Part shown: positions 53,890-61,910 of the stretch, piece by piece
Layout: every line of letters begins with the position of its first letter
Position numbering within the stretch: the stretch's first letter is position 1
Source of the DNA: Alphaproteobacteria bacterium
GTDB lineage: Bacteria > Pseudomonadota > Alphaproteobacteria > Micropepsales > Micropepsaceae
Reading direction: 5' to 3'
DNA: 64,000 bases
Assembly (NCBI GenBank): GCA_017308375.1
Contig: JAFKEW010000068.1
Coordinates: 1-64,000, forward strand
The notes under the pieces: model-generated
What the model saw: only the letters and a program-made list of their open reading frames with translations
Told to the model about the DNA's origin: nothing
Database searches by the model: none
Position numbers and translations under genes: made by a program

Positions 53890-55323
53890 TCAGCCGGCCT
53901 CCGCCGCCAGATTGCTGAACCGGGTGAAACGGTCGTCAAAGAACAATTCGATCTTGTTGGTGGCGCCATGGCGGTGTTTTTCCACCAGCACTTCGGCACG
54001 GCGATGGCAACGCTCCATCTTTTCGAGCCACTTGCCGTGTTCGGCGGTACCGGCATCGGGTTCGCGCGATTTGAGGTAATATTCCTCGCGAAAAACGAAC
54101 ATCACCACGTCCGCGTCCTGCTCGATGGAGCCTGATTCGCGCAGATCCGACAGAACCGGCCGCTTGTCGTCGCGCGCATCGACGGCACGCGAAAGCTGCG
54201 ACAGTGCGATCACCGGTACATCCAGCTCCTTGGCAAGAACCTTGAGCGATTTCGAAATCTCGGTCAGTTCCTGCACCCGGTTTTCCGACCGCCCCGTGCC
54301 GGCAACCAGCTGGATATGGTCGATCATCACGCAACCGATTTTTTTTTCACGTTTGAGGCGGCGGGCACGCGCCGCAATCTGGGCAATCGAGATACCGCCG
54401 GTGTCGTCGATATAGAGCGGCAGGGCTGATAGGTCCTGCATGGTGAGGACGAATTTTTCCCACTCGCTTTCAGAGAAGCGGCCATTGCGGATCTTCCACA
54501 TCTCGATCTCGGTCTGCTCCGACAGAATACGGGCCGAGAGTTGCTGCGCCGCCATTTCTAGCGAGAAGAACAATACCGGCGCACCGCGCGGCACTTCGGC
54601 ACCCGCCTCGACGTCCTGCACATAGGCCCGTGCGGTGTGGAAGGCCATGTTGGTCGCCAGCGAGGTTTTGCCCATGCCGGGACGGCCTGCCAGGATGATG
54701 AGGTCCGAAGGCTGCAAACCGCCGAGCAATGAATCGATATCGCTGAAGCCGGTGACGATGCCGGAAATACGGCCGCCGCGGGCCTGCGCCTTCTCCGCCA
54801 GTTCCACCGTGCGGCGCAGGCTTTCGGCGAAATCGATCGGGCCATGGCCATATTTCGAGGATTCACTGACCGCATAAAGCGCCTTTTCCGCATCCTCGAT
54901 CTGTGTTTGCGGCGTCTTCTCATGCGGCGCTTCATAGGCTGTGTTGACGATATCCTCGCCGATATGGATCAGCGTGCGGCGAAGTGCTAGGTCCGCGAGG
55001 ATGCGTGCATAATCGCGCACATTGGGCAGCGCGGGTGCGGCTTCGGCCAGGCCCGCCAGATAGGCATGGCCGCCCACCTCTTGCAGACCGGGGTCGCCCT
55101 TCATCGCGGCATTAAGCGTCAGCGGCGTCAGCACCATGCCGCCGCGTTCGAACCCGGCCAGCATATGCTCGTAAAGCCGCTGGTGCAGCGGATCGTAAAA
55201 ATGCTCGGCCTTCAACGCGCCCGAAACGCGTTCGAGCGCCCGGTTATCGACCAGAACAGCACCCAGCAGCGCCTGTTCGATGTCGATATCGTAAGGGACC
55301 TGGCGATAAGCCTCTTGTTCCAT
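53890..55323 (-). CDS. dnaB: Replicative DNA helicase DnaB
   Basis: Hexameric fork helicase. 477 residues: N-terminal domain beginning DIDIEQALLGAVLVDN, linker, then the RecA-like domain with Walker A GRPGMGKTS, and FFSLEMAAQQLSARIL. Walker B IGCVMIDHIQLV and SQLSRAVDARDDKRPVLSDLRESGSIEQDADVVMFVFR are the DnaB signatures. The tail reads GATNKIELFFDDRFTRFSNL. It is followed by alr on the same strand. Confidence 0.97.
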   Translation of the reverse strand: MEQEAYRQVPYDIDIEQALLGAVLVDNRALERVSGALKAEHFYDPLHQRLYEHMLAGFERGGMVLTPLTLNAAMKGDPGLQEVGGHAYLAGLAEAAPALPNVRDYARILADLALRRTLIHIGEDIVNTAYEAPHEKTPQTQIEDAEKALYAVSESSKYGHGPIDFAESLRRTVELAEKAQARGGRISGIVTGFSDIDSLLGGLQPSDLIILAGRPGMGKTSLATNMAFHTARAYVQDVEAGAEVPRGAPVLFFSLEMAAQQLSARILSEQTEIEMWKIRNGRFSESEWEKFVLTMQDLSALPLYIDDTGGISIAQIAARARRLKREKKIGCVMIDHIQLVAGTGRSENRVQELTEISKSLKVLAKELDVPVIALSQLSRAVDARDDKRPVLSDLRESGSIEQDADVVMFVFREEYYLKSREPDAGTAEHGKWLEKMERCHRRAEVLVEKHRHGATNKIELFFDDRFTRFSNLAAEAG

Positions 55324-55442
55324 AATTCCGTTCGGAGTTGTGCGCGGGCGATGACCGGCAAAGCCGGACTCAAGCCGAGGCGCGCGCCGATCTCAAGACG
55401 GCGCGGCATTCGACTCACAGCCTTTCGGCGCCCGGTGCCCGT

Positions 55443-56693
55443 TTATGCGGCGCGGCTGCTCCGCCGCGGCATGCGATCGACGCCGGAAAACAACATGCTG
55501 CGCTCGCGCTCATAGATATAGTCGCGCGTCAGCGGCAGCGCGTCCGGCCGCTTGATCATCTGGATTTGGAACACCACAAGACCTTCGCGGCGGAAAGCCA
55601 TTTCCGATCCGGCGAGGTAGAATTCCCACATCCGGCAAAAGCGTTCGTCATAAACCTTCGCAACCTCCGCCCAATTGGCACGGAAGCGGCGGCGCCATTC
55701 CTTCAGCGTTTCGGCATAATGCAGCCGCAGTACCTCGACATCGGAAACCATCAGGCCGCTATGCTCGATCACCGGCAGCACCTCGGACAAGGCCGGGGTG
55801 TAGCCGCCCGGGAAGATATACTTCGCGATCCACGGATTGGTGGCGCCCGGCCCGTCGGAACGGCCGATGAAATGCAGAACACCAACGCCGTCATCGGACA
55901 GAAGCGCGCTGACCTTTTTGAAGAAGGCCGGATAATAGGCAACACCGACATGCTCGAACATGCCGACCGAGACGATACGATCGAACCGGCCCGGAATGGC
56001 GCGATAATCGATCAGCTCGAATTTACAGCGTTCCGAAAGCCCGGCCTTGGCCGCACGCGCGCGCGCAATCGCAATCTGTTCGTCCGACAACGTCACGCCG
56101 GTGACACGTGCACCGGCATCGCGCGCCAGATCGAGCGCCATGCCGCCCCAGCCACAGCCGATATCGAGTACCGAAAGATTTTCGCGATCCAGATTGAGCT
56201 TGGCCGCGATATGCCGCTTCTTGGCGATCTGCGCTTCTTCAAGGGTTGCAGACGGATCGGGGAAATAGGCACAGGAATATTGCCGGTCCTTGTCCAGGAA
56301 CATGTCATAGAGCCGACCCGACAGATCATAATGATGATGTACATGGGCGCGCGACCGCGGCGCCGGATTGAACTGTGCAAAGCGGCGTATCAACCGGCGC
56401 CAGCCCCTGGTCAGAAAAAGCATCACCGAACTGGAATCGCGCTGCGCCAGATTGGTCATCAGCAGGTCGAGCAGGGCGGTGATATCACCTTCCTCCACCG
56501 TCAGGCGGCCATCCATGTAAAGCTCGCCCAGTTTCAGGTCCGGCCGCAGCGCGAGTTCGAACACCGCACGATTGTCATGCAATTTGACCGCCACTTCCGG
56601 CGCGCCACGGCCATAGGTCCGTCGCGAATTGTCGGGAAGGATCACAGTCAACTGACCGTGCCGAACCACAGAGTTGAGGAGATTGCTCAGCAT
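55443..56693 (-). CDS. cfa: Cyclopropane-fatty-acyl-phospholipid synthase
   Basis: SAM-dependent methyltransferase that cyclopropanates unsaturated membrane lipids. 416 residues from the ATG at 56693. N-terminal lipid-binding part (LGELYMDGRLTVEEGDI), then HHHYDLSGRLYDMFLDKDRQYSCAYF, the SAM motif VLDIGCGWGG, MFEHVGVAYYPAFF, and the late LHYAETLKEW. Its 119-bp gap to dnaB (55324-55442) holds a CCGGC-AAA-GCCGG hairpin without a T-run, and no gene. Confidence 0.94.
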   Translation of the reverse strand: MLSNLLNSVVRHGQLTVILPDNSRRTYGRGAPEVAVKLHDNRAVFELALRPDLKLGELYMDGRLTVEEGDITALLDLLMTNLAQRDSSSVMLFLTRGWRRLIRRFAQFNPAPRSRAHVHHHYDLSGRLYDMFLDKDRQYSCAYFPDPSATLEEAQIAKKRHIAAKLNLDRENLSVLDIGCGWGGMALDLARDAGARVTGVTLSDEQIAIARARAAKAGLSERCKFELIDYRAIPGRFDRIVSVGMFEHVGVAYYPAFFKKVSALLSDDGVGVLHFIGRSDGPGATNPWIAKYIFPGGYTPALSEVLPVIEHSGLMVSDVEVLRLHYAETLKEWRRRFRANWAEVAKVYDERFCRMWEFYLAGSEMAFRREGLVVFQIQMIKRPDALPLTRDYIYERERSMLFSGVDRMPRRSSRAA

Positions 56694-56898
56694 GATCGCC
56701 CACCATTTCTCTGTTCTGTACCGCTGCCAGAATCCTAACCCGGACAAGCGGCAGCCCCCAAGCCCTTATGCCATATCGGTCATACCTGGATTTAACATAC
56801 TGAATTTATTATATTTATTTCCAGACACACAAACCCGGAAACACGCGGCATATCGTATTGCCACCCAATATCCGCCAATCGGCCGATTTTCCGATGGA
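56694..56898. other. AT-rich intergenic region upstream of cfa
   Basis: The 205-bp gap contains a patch at 56786-56830 much richer in A and T than its surroundings. On the minus strand it holds a perfect TATAAT at 56813-56808, 115 bases before the cfa start; the -35 at 17 bases is weak. It is probably the cfa promoter region. I see no small gene. Confidence 0.45.
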
Positions 56899-57258
56899 TC
56901 AGCGGCGCCCAAACACACCGCCATAAATCTCCGGCGAAAAGCCGGCGATGCGCTTTGCGCCGGTATCGAGAATGGGACGCTTGATCATTGAGGGTTGCGC
57001 CAGCATCAGACCGATCGCCTTTTTCGCTGTCAGCACGTCCTTGTCCTTGTCCGGCAGTCTGCGAAATGTCGTGCCGGCACGGTTCAGCACCTTCTCCCAG
57101 CCCAGTTCTTTCGCCCAGGCTTCAAGCCGTTCTTTCGCGATGCCTTCGACTTTGTAATCATGAAAGGCGTAATCAATCTCGTGCGCTTCCAGCCAGGCAC
57201 GCGCCTTCTTCATCGTGTCGCAATTCTTGATGCCGTAGATCGTCACCGTCTTCGCCAT
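56899..57258 (-). CDS. ArsC/Spx family thioredoxin-fold protein (YffB-like)
   Basis: 119 residues. TIYGIKNCDTMKKARAWLEAHEIDYAFHDYKVEGI has the single N-terminal cysteine (CDTM) of the YffB subgroup, not the CxxC of Spx. LNRAGTTFRRLPD and PSMIKRPILDTG match the family, with the conserved Arg and the cis-proline region. It could be a glutathione-linked reductase; function is unproven. A GGAGAAC ribosome site precedes it inside the end of the upstream 2H gene, which it overlaps by 86 bp. Confidence 0.88.
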   Translation of the reverse strand: MAKTVTIYGIKNCDTMKKARAWLEAHEIDYAFHDYKVEGIAKERLEAWAKELGWEKVLNRAGTTFRRLPDKDKDVLTAKKAIGLMLAQPSMIKRPILDTGAKRIAGFSPEIYGGVFGRR

Positions 57259-57838
57259 ATGTTCTCCAACCCATTGACCCGTCCCGCCCGCGTAACGGCC
57301 ACGACGCGAGATGTTCGTGCCGCCCCTGCCCGATAAAGCTGCGGATCAGCACATATTCGCGCACCACCCAGCGGATCGGCAGAACAGGATATTCATCCAC
57401 GCGGCGATCGGCGTAAAGCAATGTGATGTGCGGGGTGAATGCCGATGACACACGCCTGCACATACCGGCATGGACCATTGCCCGGCCCAGTGTACGCTGA
57501 AAATCCATCAACCTGCCGAGGCAGCTTCCACGCAACACGAACGGCGACCGTTTCCGCCCGGTGTCGAAACTCGCCGTATAATCGAACGCCACTTCGAATG
57601 GCGGCAGATCGACCCGGCGCGCCGTATCCTGTGCCTTGATACGAAGCCAATCGTCATACCCGTGCGGATCACCCAACCCGTAGAGCGAGACGTGCAGATT
57701 CCGCGGCCGGATCAGGGCACCATTCATCCGGTGCGCGGCCTTCAAACGCGCTGCCAGGCTGCCGATCCGCACCCGCGCCTCTTCATCCGGGACAACAGCA
57801 AAAAAACAACGTGTTTCTGCTAGGGCGGCCGCTTCCAT
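57173..57838 (-). CDS. 2H phosphoesterase / 2'-5' RNA ligase family protein
   Basis: 221 residues. The two 2H motifs are HVSLYGLG and HITLLYAD (HxS and HxT), spaced about 80 residues apart. CFFAVVPDEEARVRI opens the fold. In the family these residues act on 2'-5' or cyclic phosphodiester bonds in RNA or nucleotides. The last 28 codons overlap the ArsC/Spx gene on the same strand in another frame, so the last part of the C-terminus is unlikely to be constrained by family function. Confidence 0.78.
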   Translation of the reverse strand: MEAAALAETRCFFAVVPDEEARVRIGSLAARLKAAHRMNGALIRPRNLHVSLYGLGDPHGYDDWLRIKAQDTARRVDLPPFEVAFDYTASFDTGRKRSPFVLRGSCLGRLMDFQRTLGRAMVHAGMCRRVSSAFTPHITLLYADRRVDEYPVLPIRWVVREYVLIRSFIGQGRHEHLASWPLRGRDGSMGWRTYGEDGDDLRHQELRHDEEGACLAGSARD

Positions 57839-57874
57839 GATGAGAACATAACATGAACATATAGAAAAGCAACC

Positions 57875-57901
57875 GCCCCGCCAGCGCAAAGCCAGCGGGG
57901 C
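57875..57901 (-). terminator. Possible terminator after the AhpD-like gene
   Basis: A 7-bp perfect stem GCCCCGC / GCGGGGC with a 13-base loop, in the gap after the AhpD-like stop. On the minus strand it is followed by GGTTGCTTTTC, a T-rich tail. The loop is long, so confidence is moderate. Confidence 0.5.
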
Positions 57902-57935
57902 GCCATCCACGATTCCACCGTCGAACCCGGCTTGC

Positions 57936-58391
57936 CTACCAGGTCTGGCCGGCCGGTTGGCGGGTTGCGATATTGGCCCGGTTGAACAGGTTGGTGGTCG
58001 AAATCCAAAGCACCAGCCCAGCAAGCTGTTTCTCGTCATAGTGCCGGGCCGCCTCATCCCAGACGCTGTCGGGTACGGGATCGCGATCGTCGAGACGGGT
58101 CACGGCTTCGGCGAGCGCAAGCGCAGCGCGTTCCGCATCGGTGAAATACGGCATCTCGCGCCAGGCGGCGACGGCATGCAGCCGATCGTCGGTTTCGCCG
58201 TCCTGCTTGGCGTGCTTCACGCCGAAATCAACGCAAAAGCTGCAGCCATTGATCTGGCTTGCGCGCAGATGCACAAGATCAAGGGCCCTTGGCGGAACAC
58301 CGGCCTTTTGTGTCGCCGCGACCAGGGCCTGAATAGCCTGTACCGCACCGGGAACAAGTGCACCGGGATTTTTCATGCGGGCTTGCAACAT
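57936..58391 (-). CDS. Carboxymuconolactone decarboxylase / AhpD-like protein
   Basis: 151 residues. LVHLRASQINGCSFCVDFGVKHAKQDG carries the CxxC and downstream His of alkylhydroperoxidase-D-like enzymes. Such proteins relay electrons for peroxide reduction. A strong AGGAGGT site lies just before the ATG. It is divergent from the ECF41 sigma gene. CMD genes are one of the three usual partners of ECF41 factors (carboxymuconolactone decarboxylases, oxidoreductases, epimerases), and a matching promoter faces it. Confidence 0.9.
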   Translation of the reverse strand: MLQARMKNPGALVPGAVQAIQALVAATQKAGVPPRALDLVHLRASQINGCSFCVDFGVKHAKQDGETDDRLHAVAAWREMPYFTDAERAALALAEAVTRLDDRDPVPDSVWDEAARHYDEKQLAGLVLWISTTNLFNRANIATRQPAGQTW

Positions 58392-58401
58392 GGATACCTC
58401 C

Positions 58402-58428
58402 TGTCACATCGGGTTGCTGTCCTTCGTC
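58402..58428 (+). promoter_or_regulatory. ECF41-type promoter toward the sigma gene
   Basis: TGTCACA (58402-58408), a 16-base spacer and CGTC (58425-58428) match the reported ECF41 consensus TGTCACA-N16-CGTC exactly. It points into the sigma gene, which starts at 58465, implying autoregulation. Its -10 overlaps the 16-bp palindrome shared with the opposing promoter. Confidence 0.82.
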
Positions 58429-58436
58429 ATAGCTAT

Positions 58437-58463
58437 GACGGACGAGAGAGATGGAATGTGACC
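58437..58463 (-). promoter_or_regulatory. ECF41-type promoter toward the AhpD-like gene
   Basis: On the minus strand GGTCACA (58463-58457), a 16-base spacer and CGTC (58440-58437) match the ECF41 consensus except for one base in the -35. It points at the AhpD-like gene, starting about 46 bases beyond the -10. The two promoters face each other and overlap; their -10s form the perfect palindrome CGTCATAGCTATGACG at 58425-58440. Confidence 0.75.
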
Positions 58464-58464
58464 G

Positions 58465-59349
58465 ATGGGCGAAACGGAACTTCTGGCGCAACAGTTCGAG
58501 GCCAACCGGGCGCATCTGCGCGCGGTCGCCTATCGCATGCTGGGTTCGCAGAGCGAGGCGGAGGACGCAGTACAGGAAGCCTGGCTGCGCCTTTCCCGCA
58601 CCGACGCGAACGCGGTCACCAACCTGACCGGCTGGCTCACAACCGTCGTCGCCCGTGTTTGTCTCGACCTCCTGCGCACACGGAAAATCCGCCGCGAAGA
58701 ACCCATCGGCATCGAGGCGGAAACGCTGGCCAGCCATGACGATGCAGAACGTGACGCCGCATTGGCCGATTCCATCGGTGCGGCGATGCTCGCGGTGCTG
58801 CAAACCCTGTCACCGCCGGAGCGCGTGGCCTTTGTATTGCATGACATGTTCAGCCTGCCGTTCGAAGACATTGCGCCCATCATCGGCCGTTCGCCGGTGG
58901 CGGCCCGGCAATTGGCAAGCCGCGCACGGCGCCGCGTGCAGGGAAAGCCCGCGCTATCGGAAGCCGACCGCACACGGCAGCGCGAAATCGTCCAGGCGTT
59001 TCTGGCCGCATCCCGCGGCGGCGATTTTGCCGCCCTGCTGGCGGTGCTTGACCCGGCGGTGGTGGTGCGCGCCGATGCAGCCGCGGTTGCCGCGAGTGCC
59101 GCCCGCGCCAGCGAAGGGGCACCGGCGCTGGAGCCGGAGATTCATGGCCGTGAACGCGTGGCGAAACTGTTCCGGGGGCAGGCGCGCGCCGCGCAACCGG
59201 CAATGGTGGATGGCAATCCGGGCCTTGTCTTCGCACCCGGCGGCAAACCGTTTGCGGTGTTCGAGTTCGTGATCGCAAACGATGCGATCATGGAAATCGT
59301 GCTGACGGTCGATGCCCAAACGATCGGGACGCTGACATTGGAATATTGA
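58465..59349 (+). CDS. ECF41-type RNA polymerase sigma factor with SnoaL-like extension (SigJ family)
   Basis: 294 residues. Sigma region 2 (about 9-75: LRAVAYRMLGSQSEAEDAVQEAWLRL) and region 4 (about 105-160: LSPPERVAFVLHDMFSLPFEDIAPIIGRSPVAARQLASRARRRV) are followed by a SnoaL-like domain to the end. No anti-sigma gene is adjacent; in ECF41 the C-terminal domain does that job. Motifs expected in typical members are degenerate: no clear WLPEP in the linker, DAAA where DGGG is usual, VDAQTI where an NPDKL-like motif is usual. It is divergent from an AhpD-like gene with matching promoters between. Confidence 0.9.
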   Translation: MGETELLAQQFEANRAHLRAVAYRMLGSQSEAEDAVQEAWLRLSRTDANAVTNLTGWLTTVVARVCLDLLRTRKIRREEPIGIEAETLASHDDAERDAALADSIGAAMLAVLQTLSPPERVAFVLHDMFSLPFEDIAPIIGRSPVAARQLASRARRRVQGKPALSEADRTRQREIVQAFLAASRGGDFAALLAVLDPAVVVRADAAAVAASAARASEGAPALEPEIHGRERVAKLFRGQARAAQPAMVDGNPGLVFAPGGKPFAVFEFVIANDAIMEIVLTVDAQTIGTLTLEY

Positions 59350-59379
59350 AAGATGCGCGGCTTCCTGACCGGCGAAGTG

Positions 59380-59695
59380 CTGCCAGAACCTATTTCGCCG
59401 CGCGCGAGGCCGATGAGCGGATGGCGCTTGCCGATGCGCTTGCTGGCCGCCGCCGGCTCGCCGAGCAGGTTGCGGCACAAATGCGTGCGACCGAAGTCCG
59501 ATCGCAATGCTTGCCCGCATCCGCTATCGTGAGGGCGTCGTCAACTATCTCGAAGTGCTTGATGCTGAGCGCAACCTGTTCACGGCTGACCAGGCACTGA
59601 TCCAGGTGCGCAGAAGCGAACTCGGCAATCTCGTCTCGCTCTATGTCGCGCTTGGCGGCAAGGCGTTGGAGAAAAGCTCTCCTATTCAAGGGTAA
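59380..59695 (+). pseudogene. Outer-membrane efflux channel (TolC/NodT family) remnant
   Basis: Only the last part of an efflux outer-membrane factor is recognisable, split by a frameshift. ALADALAGRRRLAEQVAAQ and ATEVRSQ lie in one frame up to about 59505. The frame starting at 59507 then gives LARIRYREGVVNYLEVLDAERNLF and LIQVRRSELGNLVSLYVALGG, the family's C-terminal helices. The N-terminal 300 or so residues and any pump genes are missing. It starts at or inside the end of the sigma gene. Confidence 0.82.
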
Positions 59696-59788
59696 GCGCC
59701 AACGGCAAGCGCTCAACCGGTTTCTCATACAACGCCGGCGGAGACGCGCTAAAGTGGAGCGGTTCTGTTTCTGAGAGGTACGGAAGCT

Positions 59789-61402
59789 GTGTCAATTTCA
59801 TTGTTCAACCGGTATGCCGCTTTCACAGGCTGTTTCATTCTCGCGGCCGGGTCGCTTGTGTTTCTGCAATTCTGGATCTGGCTTTGGCCGCTCACGCTGA
59901 TCGCGGGCGCTCTCACTCTGATCGGGCTTTACGATCTTTGCCAGTCACGGCATGCCGTCCTTCGCAACTACCCCATCCTCGGGCATATCCGCTATCTCGT
60001 CGAAGGCATTCGACCGGAGATCCGGCAATACCTGCTTGAGAATGATGATGATAAATTGCCGTTTTCCCGCAACCAGCGATCACTCGTCTATGCGCGCGCC
60101 AAGAAAGAAGACGGTAATCGGCCCTTCGGCACCCTTATGGATGTGTACGCCGACGGTTACGAATTCATCAGCCATTCCATTTACCCCGCCCCTGTCGGAA
60201 AACCCGAAAACTTCAGGATCGATATCGGCGGCCCCCAATGCGCGCAGCCTTACTCCGCTTCGGTACTGAACATCTCCGCAATGAGCTTCGGCTCGCTCAG
60301 CGCCAACGCCATTCGGGCGTTGAACCGTGGTGCACAGATGGGAAACTTTGCGCATGACACGGGCGAAGGCAGCATCAGCCCTTACCATCTCGAACATGGC
60401 GGTGACCTTATCTGGGAGATTGGCAGCGGCTATTTCGGGTGCCGGACAGATGCCGGTGCCTTCGACCCGGACAGTTTTTCGCGGCAGGCGCAGAATGCCA
60501 GAGTCAAAATGATCGAGATCAAACTGAGCCAGGGTGCCAAACCCGGGCATGGCGGTATTCTACCGGCCCATAAAGTCAGCCGCGAAATCGCCCTCACCCG
60601 CGGCGTGCCCGAAGGCCAGGATTGCGTTTCGCCCTCAAGCCACAGCGCTTTTTCCACACCGATCGAAATGATGCACTTCATCGCACGACTTCGCGACCTG
60701 TCAGGCGGCAAGCCTGTCGGATTCAAATTCTGCCTCGGTCATTTGTGGGAGTTCATGAGCATTGTCAAAGCGATGCTCGTTACCGGAATTACACCGGATT
60801 TCATCGTGATCGACGGAGCGGAAGGGGGAACCGGTGCCGCGCCGGTGGAATTCACCGACCATCTGGGGGTGCCGCTTCGCGAAGGCCTGCTGTTCGTTCA
60901 TAACACGCTTGTCGGCACCAATCTGCGAAGCCTGATCCGCCTCGGCGTCAGCGGCAAGGTGATCAGCGCATTCGACATCGCAAGCCTTCTTGCCATCGGC
61001 GCGGATTGGATCAATTCGGCCCGCGGCTTTATGTTTGCGATAGGCTGCATACAATCACGAAGCTGCCACACCAATCGCTGCCCGACCGGCGTTGCAACAC
61101 AAGATCCCTTGCGGCAACGCGCACTGGTTGTTTCCGACAAATCCGAGCGTGTGCACTATTTCCATCGCAATACCTTGAAGGCGCTCGCGGAATTGTTAGC
61201 CGCGGCAGGTGTCCGCCATCCTTCGGAACTGGGGCCGCATCATCTGGTCCGGCGCGTCAGCCAGACGGAGATCAGGCTTTTTTCACAACTGCATCAATTC
61301 CTCGAACCCGGCAGCCTCCTCGAAGAAACAACCGGTGAGGGCATCTACAGATATTCCTGGAAGCTCGCGAGCGCGGAGAGCTTCAACGCGCTTCAGGGCT
61401 GA
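59789..61402 (+). CDS. FMN-binding glutamate synthase family protein
   Basis: 537 residues from a GTG start with GAGGTACGGAAG upstream. Two N-terminal hydrophobic segments (about 10-50) suggest membrane attachment. The rest is the GltB-like FMN barrel: ISAMSFGSLSANAIRALNRGA, the 3Fe-4S motif CIQSRSCHTNRC with C-x5-C-x4-C spacing, and VIDGAEGGTGAAP. No glutaminase domain is present, as in stand-alone family members found in archaea and many proteobacteria. It is the only intact gene in the decayed stretch. The physiological reaction is uncertain. Confidence 0.9.
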   Translation: MSISLFNRYAAFTGCFILAAGSLVFLQFWIWLWPLTLIAGALTLIGLYDLCQSRHAVLRNYPILGHIRYLVEGIRPEIRQYLLENDDDKLPFSRNQRSLVYARAKKEDGNRPFGTLMDVYADGYEFISHSIYPAPVGKPENFRIDIGGPQCAQPYSASVLNISAMSFGSLSANAIRALNRGAQMGNFAHDTGEGSISPYHLEHGGDLIWEIGSGYFGCRTDAGAFDPDSFSRQAQNARVKMIEIKLSQGAKPGHGGILPAHKVSREIALTRGVPEGQDCVSPSSHSAFSTPIEMMHFIARLRDLSGGKPVGFKFCLGHLWEFMSIVKAMLVTGITPDFIVIDGAEGGTGAAPVEFTDHLGVPLREGLLFVHNTLVGTNLRSLIRLGVSGKVISAFDIASLLAIGADWINSARGFMFAIGCIQSRSCHTNRCPTGVATQDPLRQRALVVSDKSERVHYFHRNTLKALAELLAAAGVRHPSELGPHHLVRRVSQTEIRLFSQLHQFLEPGSLLEETTGEGIYRYSWKLASAESFNALQG

Positions 61403-61523
61403 ACACCTGGGCGTACATCGTCTTATGGACTCCAAACGGCCACGGCGCATGGATGCCGTTTGTCTCGCCGGCGACCGGCATGTACGAAAAGCCAGGTGAG
61501 ACGATTGCAGATAAAGGGCAATC
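61403..61523. other. Short gap in the decayed region
   Basis: The 121 bases after the glutamate-synthase-like stop hold no gene, hairpin or promoter that I can support. Confidence 0.5.
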
Positions 61524-61910
61524 TCAGTGTGGTTTTTCATCGTCGGAAAGGTCTGCGCCTGCCCGCCGCCGTGCGGAAAGATGCGCAACCGGCAAATGCC
61601 AGCCATACCGGATTGCCATGAAGCGAAGACCGAAACACAGAAGCCCTCCGGCCAAAGCCGAAGCCGCATAGGGAAGGCCGAGCACATCGCCGATGACGAC
61701 GATGGAAGCACCGGCCAGCGCTGCAACGGCGTAGAGATCGGATCGCAGCACTTGCGGGATTTCGGTAAGAAGAATGTCGCGCGTCATGCCGCCGCCGATG
61801 CCGGTCAGCATGCCCAGAAGCGCCGCCATCACCGGGCTCAATCCGAACGCGATCGCCTTTTGCGCCCCCGCAACGGCGAAGAATGCAAGGCCTACCGCAT
61901 CGAGACGTGA
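61524..61910 (-). pseudogene. TRIC-type cation channel (UPF0126) fragment
   Basis: The C-terminal half of a YicG/TRIC membrane protein: LDAVGLAFFAVAGAQKAIAF, then MLTGIGGGMTRDILLTEIPQVLRSDLYAV and GLLCFGLRFMAIRYGWHLPVA. The N-terminal half is gone. In its place the sequence joins an M20 amidohydrolase fragment in another frame, at about 61905-61930. A start codon upstream (61976) opens the frame into the M20 part, but the resulting product would be a chimera without the first membrane helices. Confidence 0.82.
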
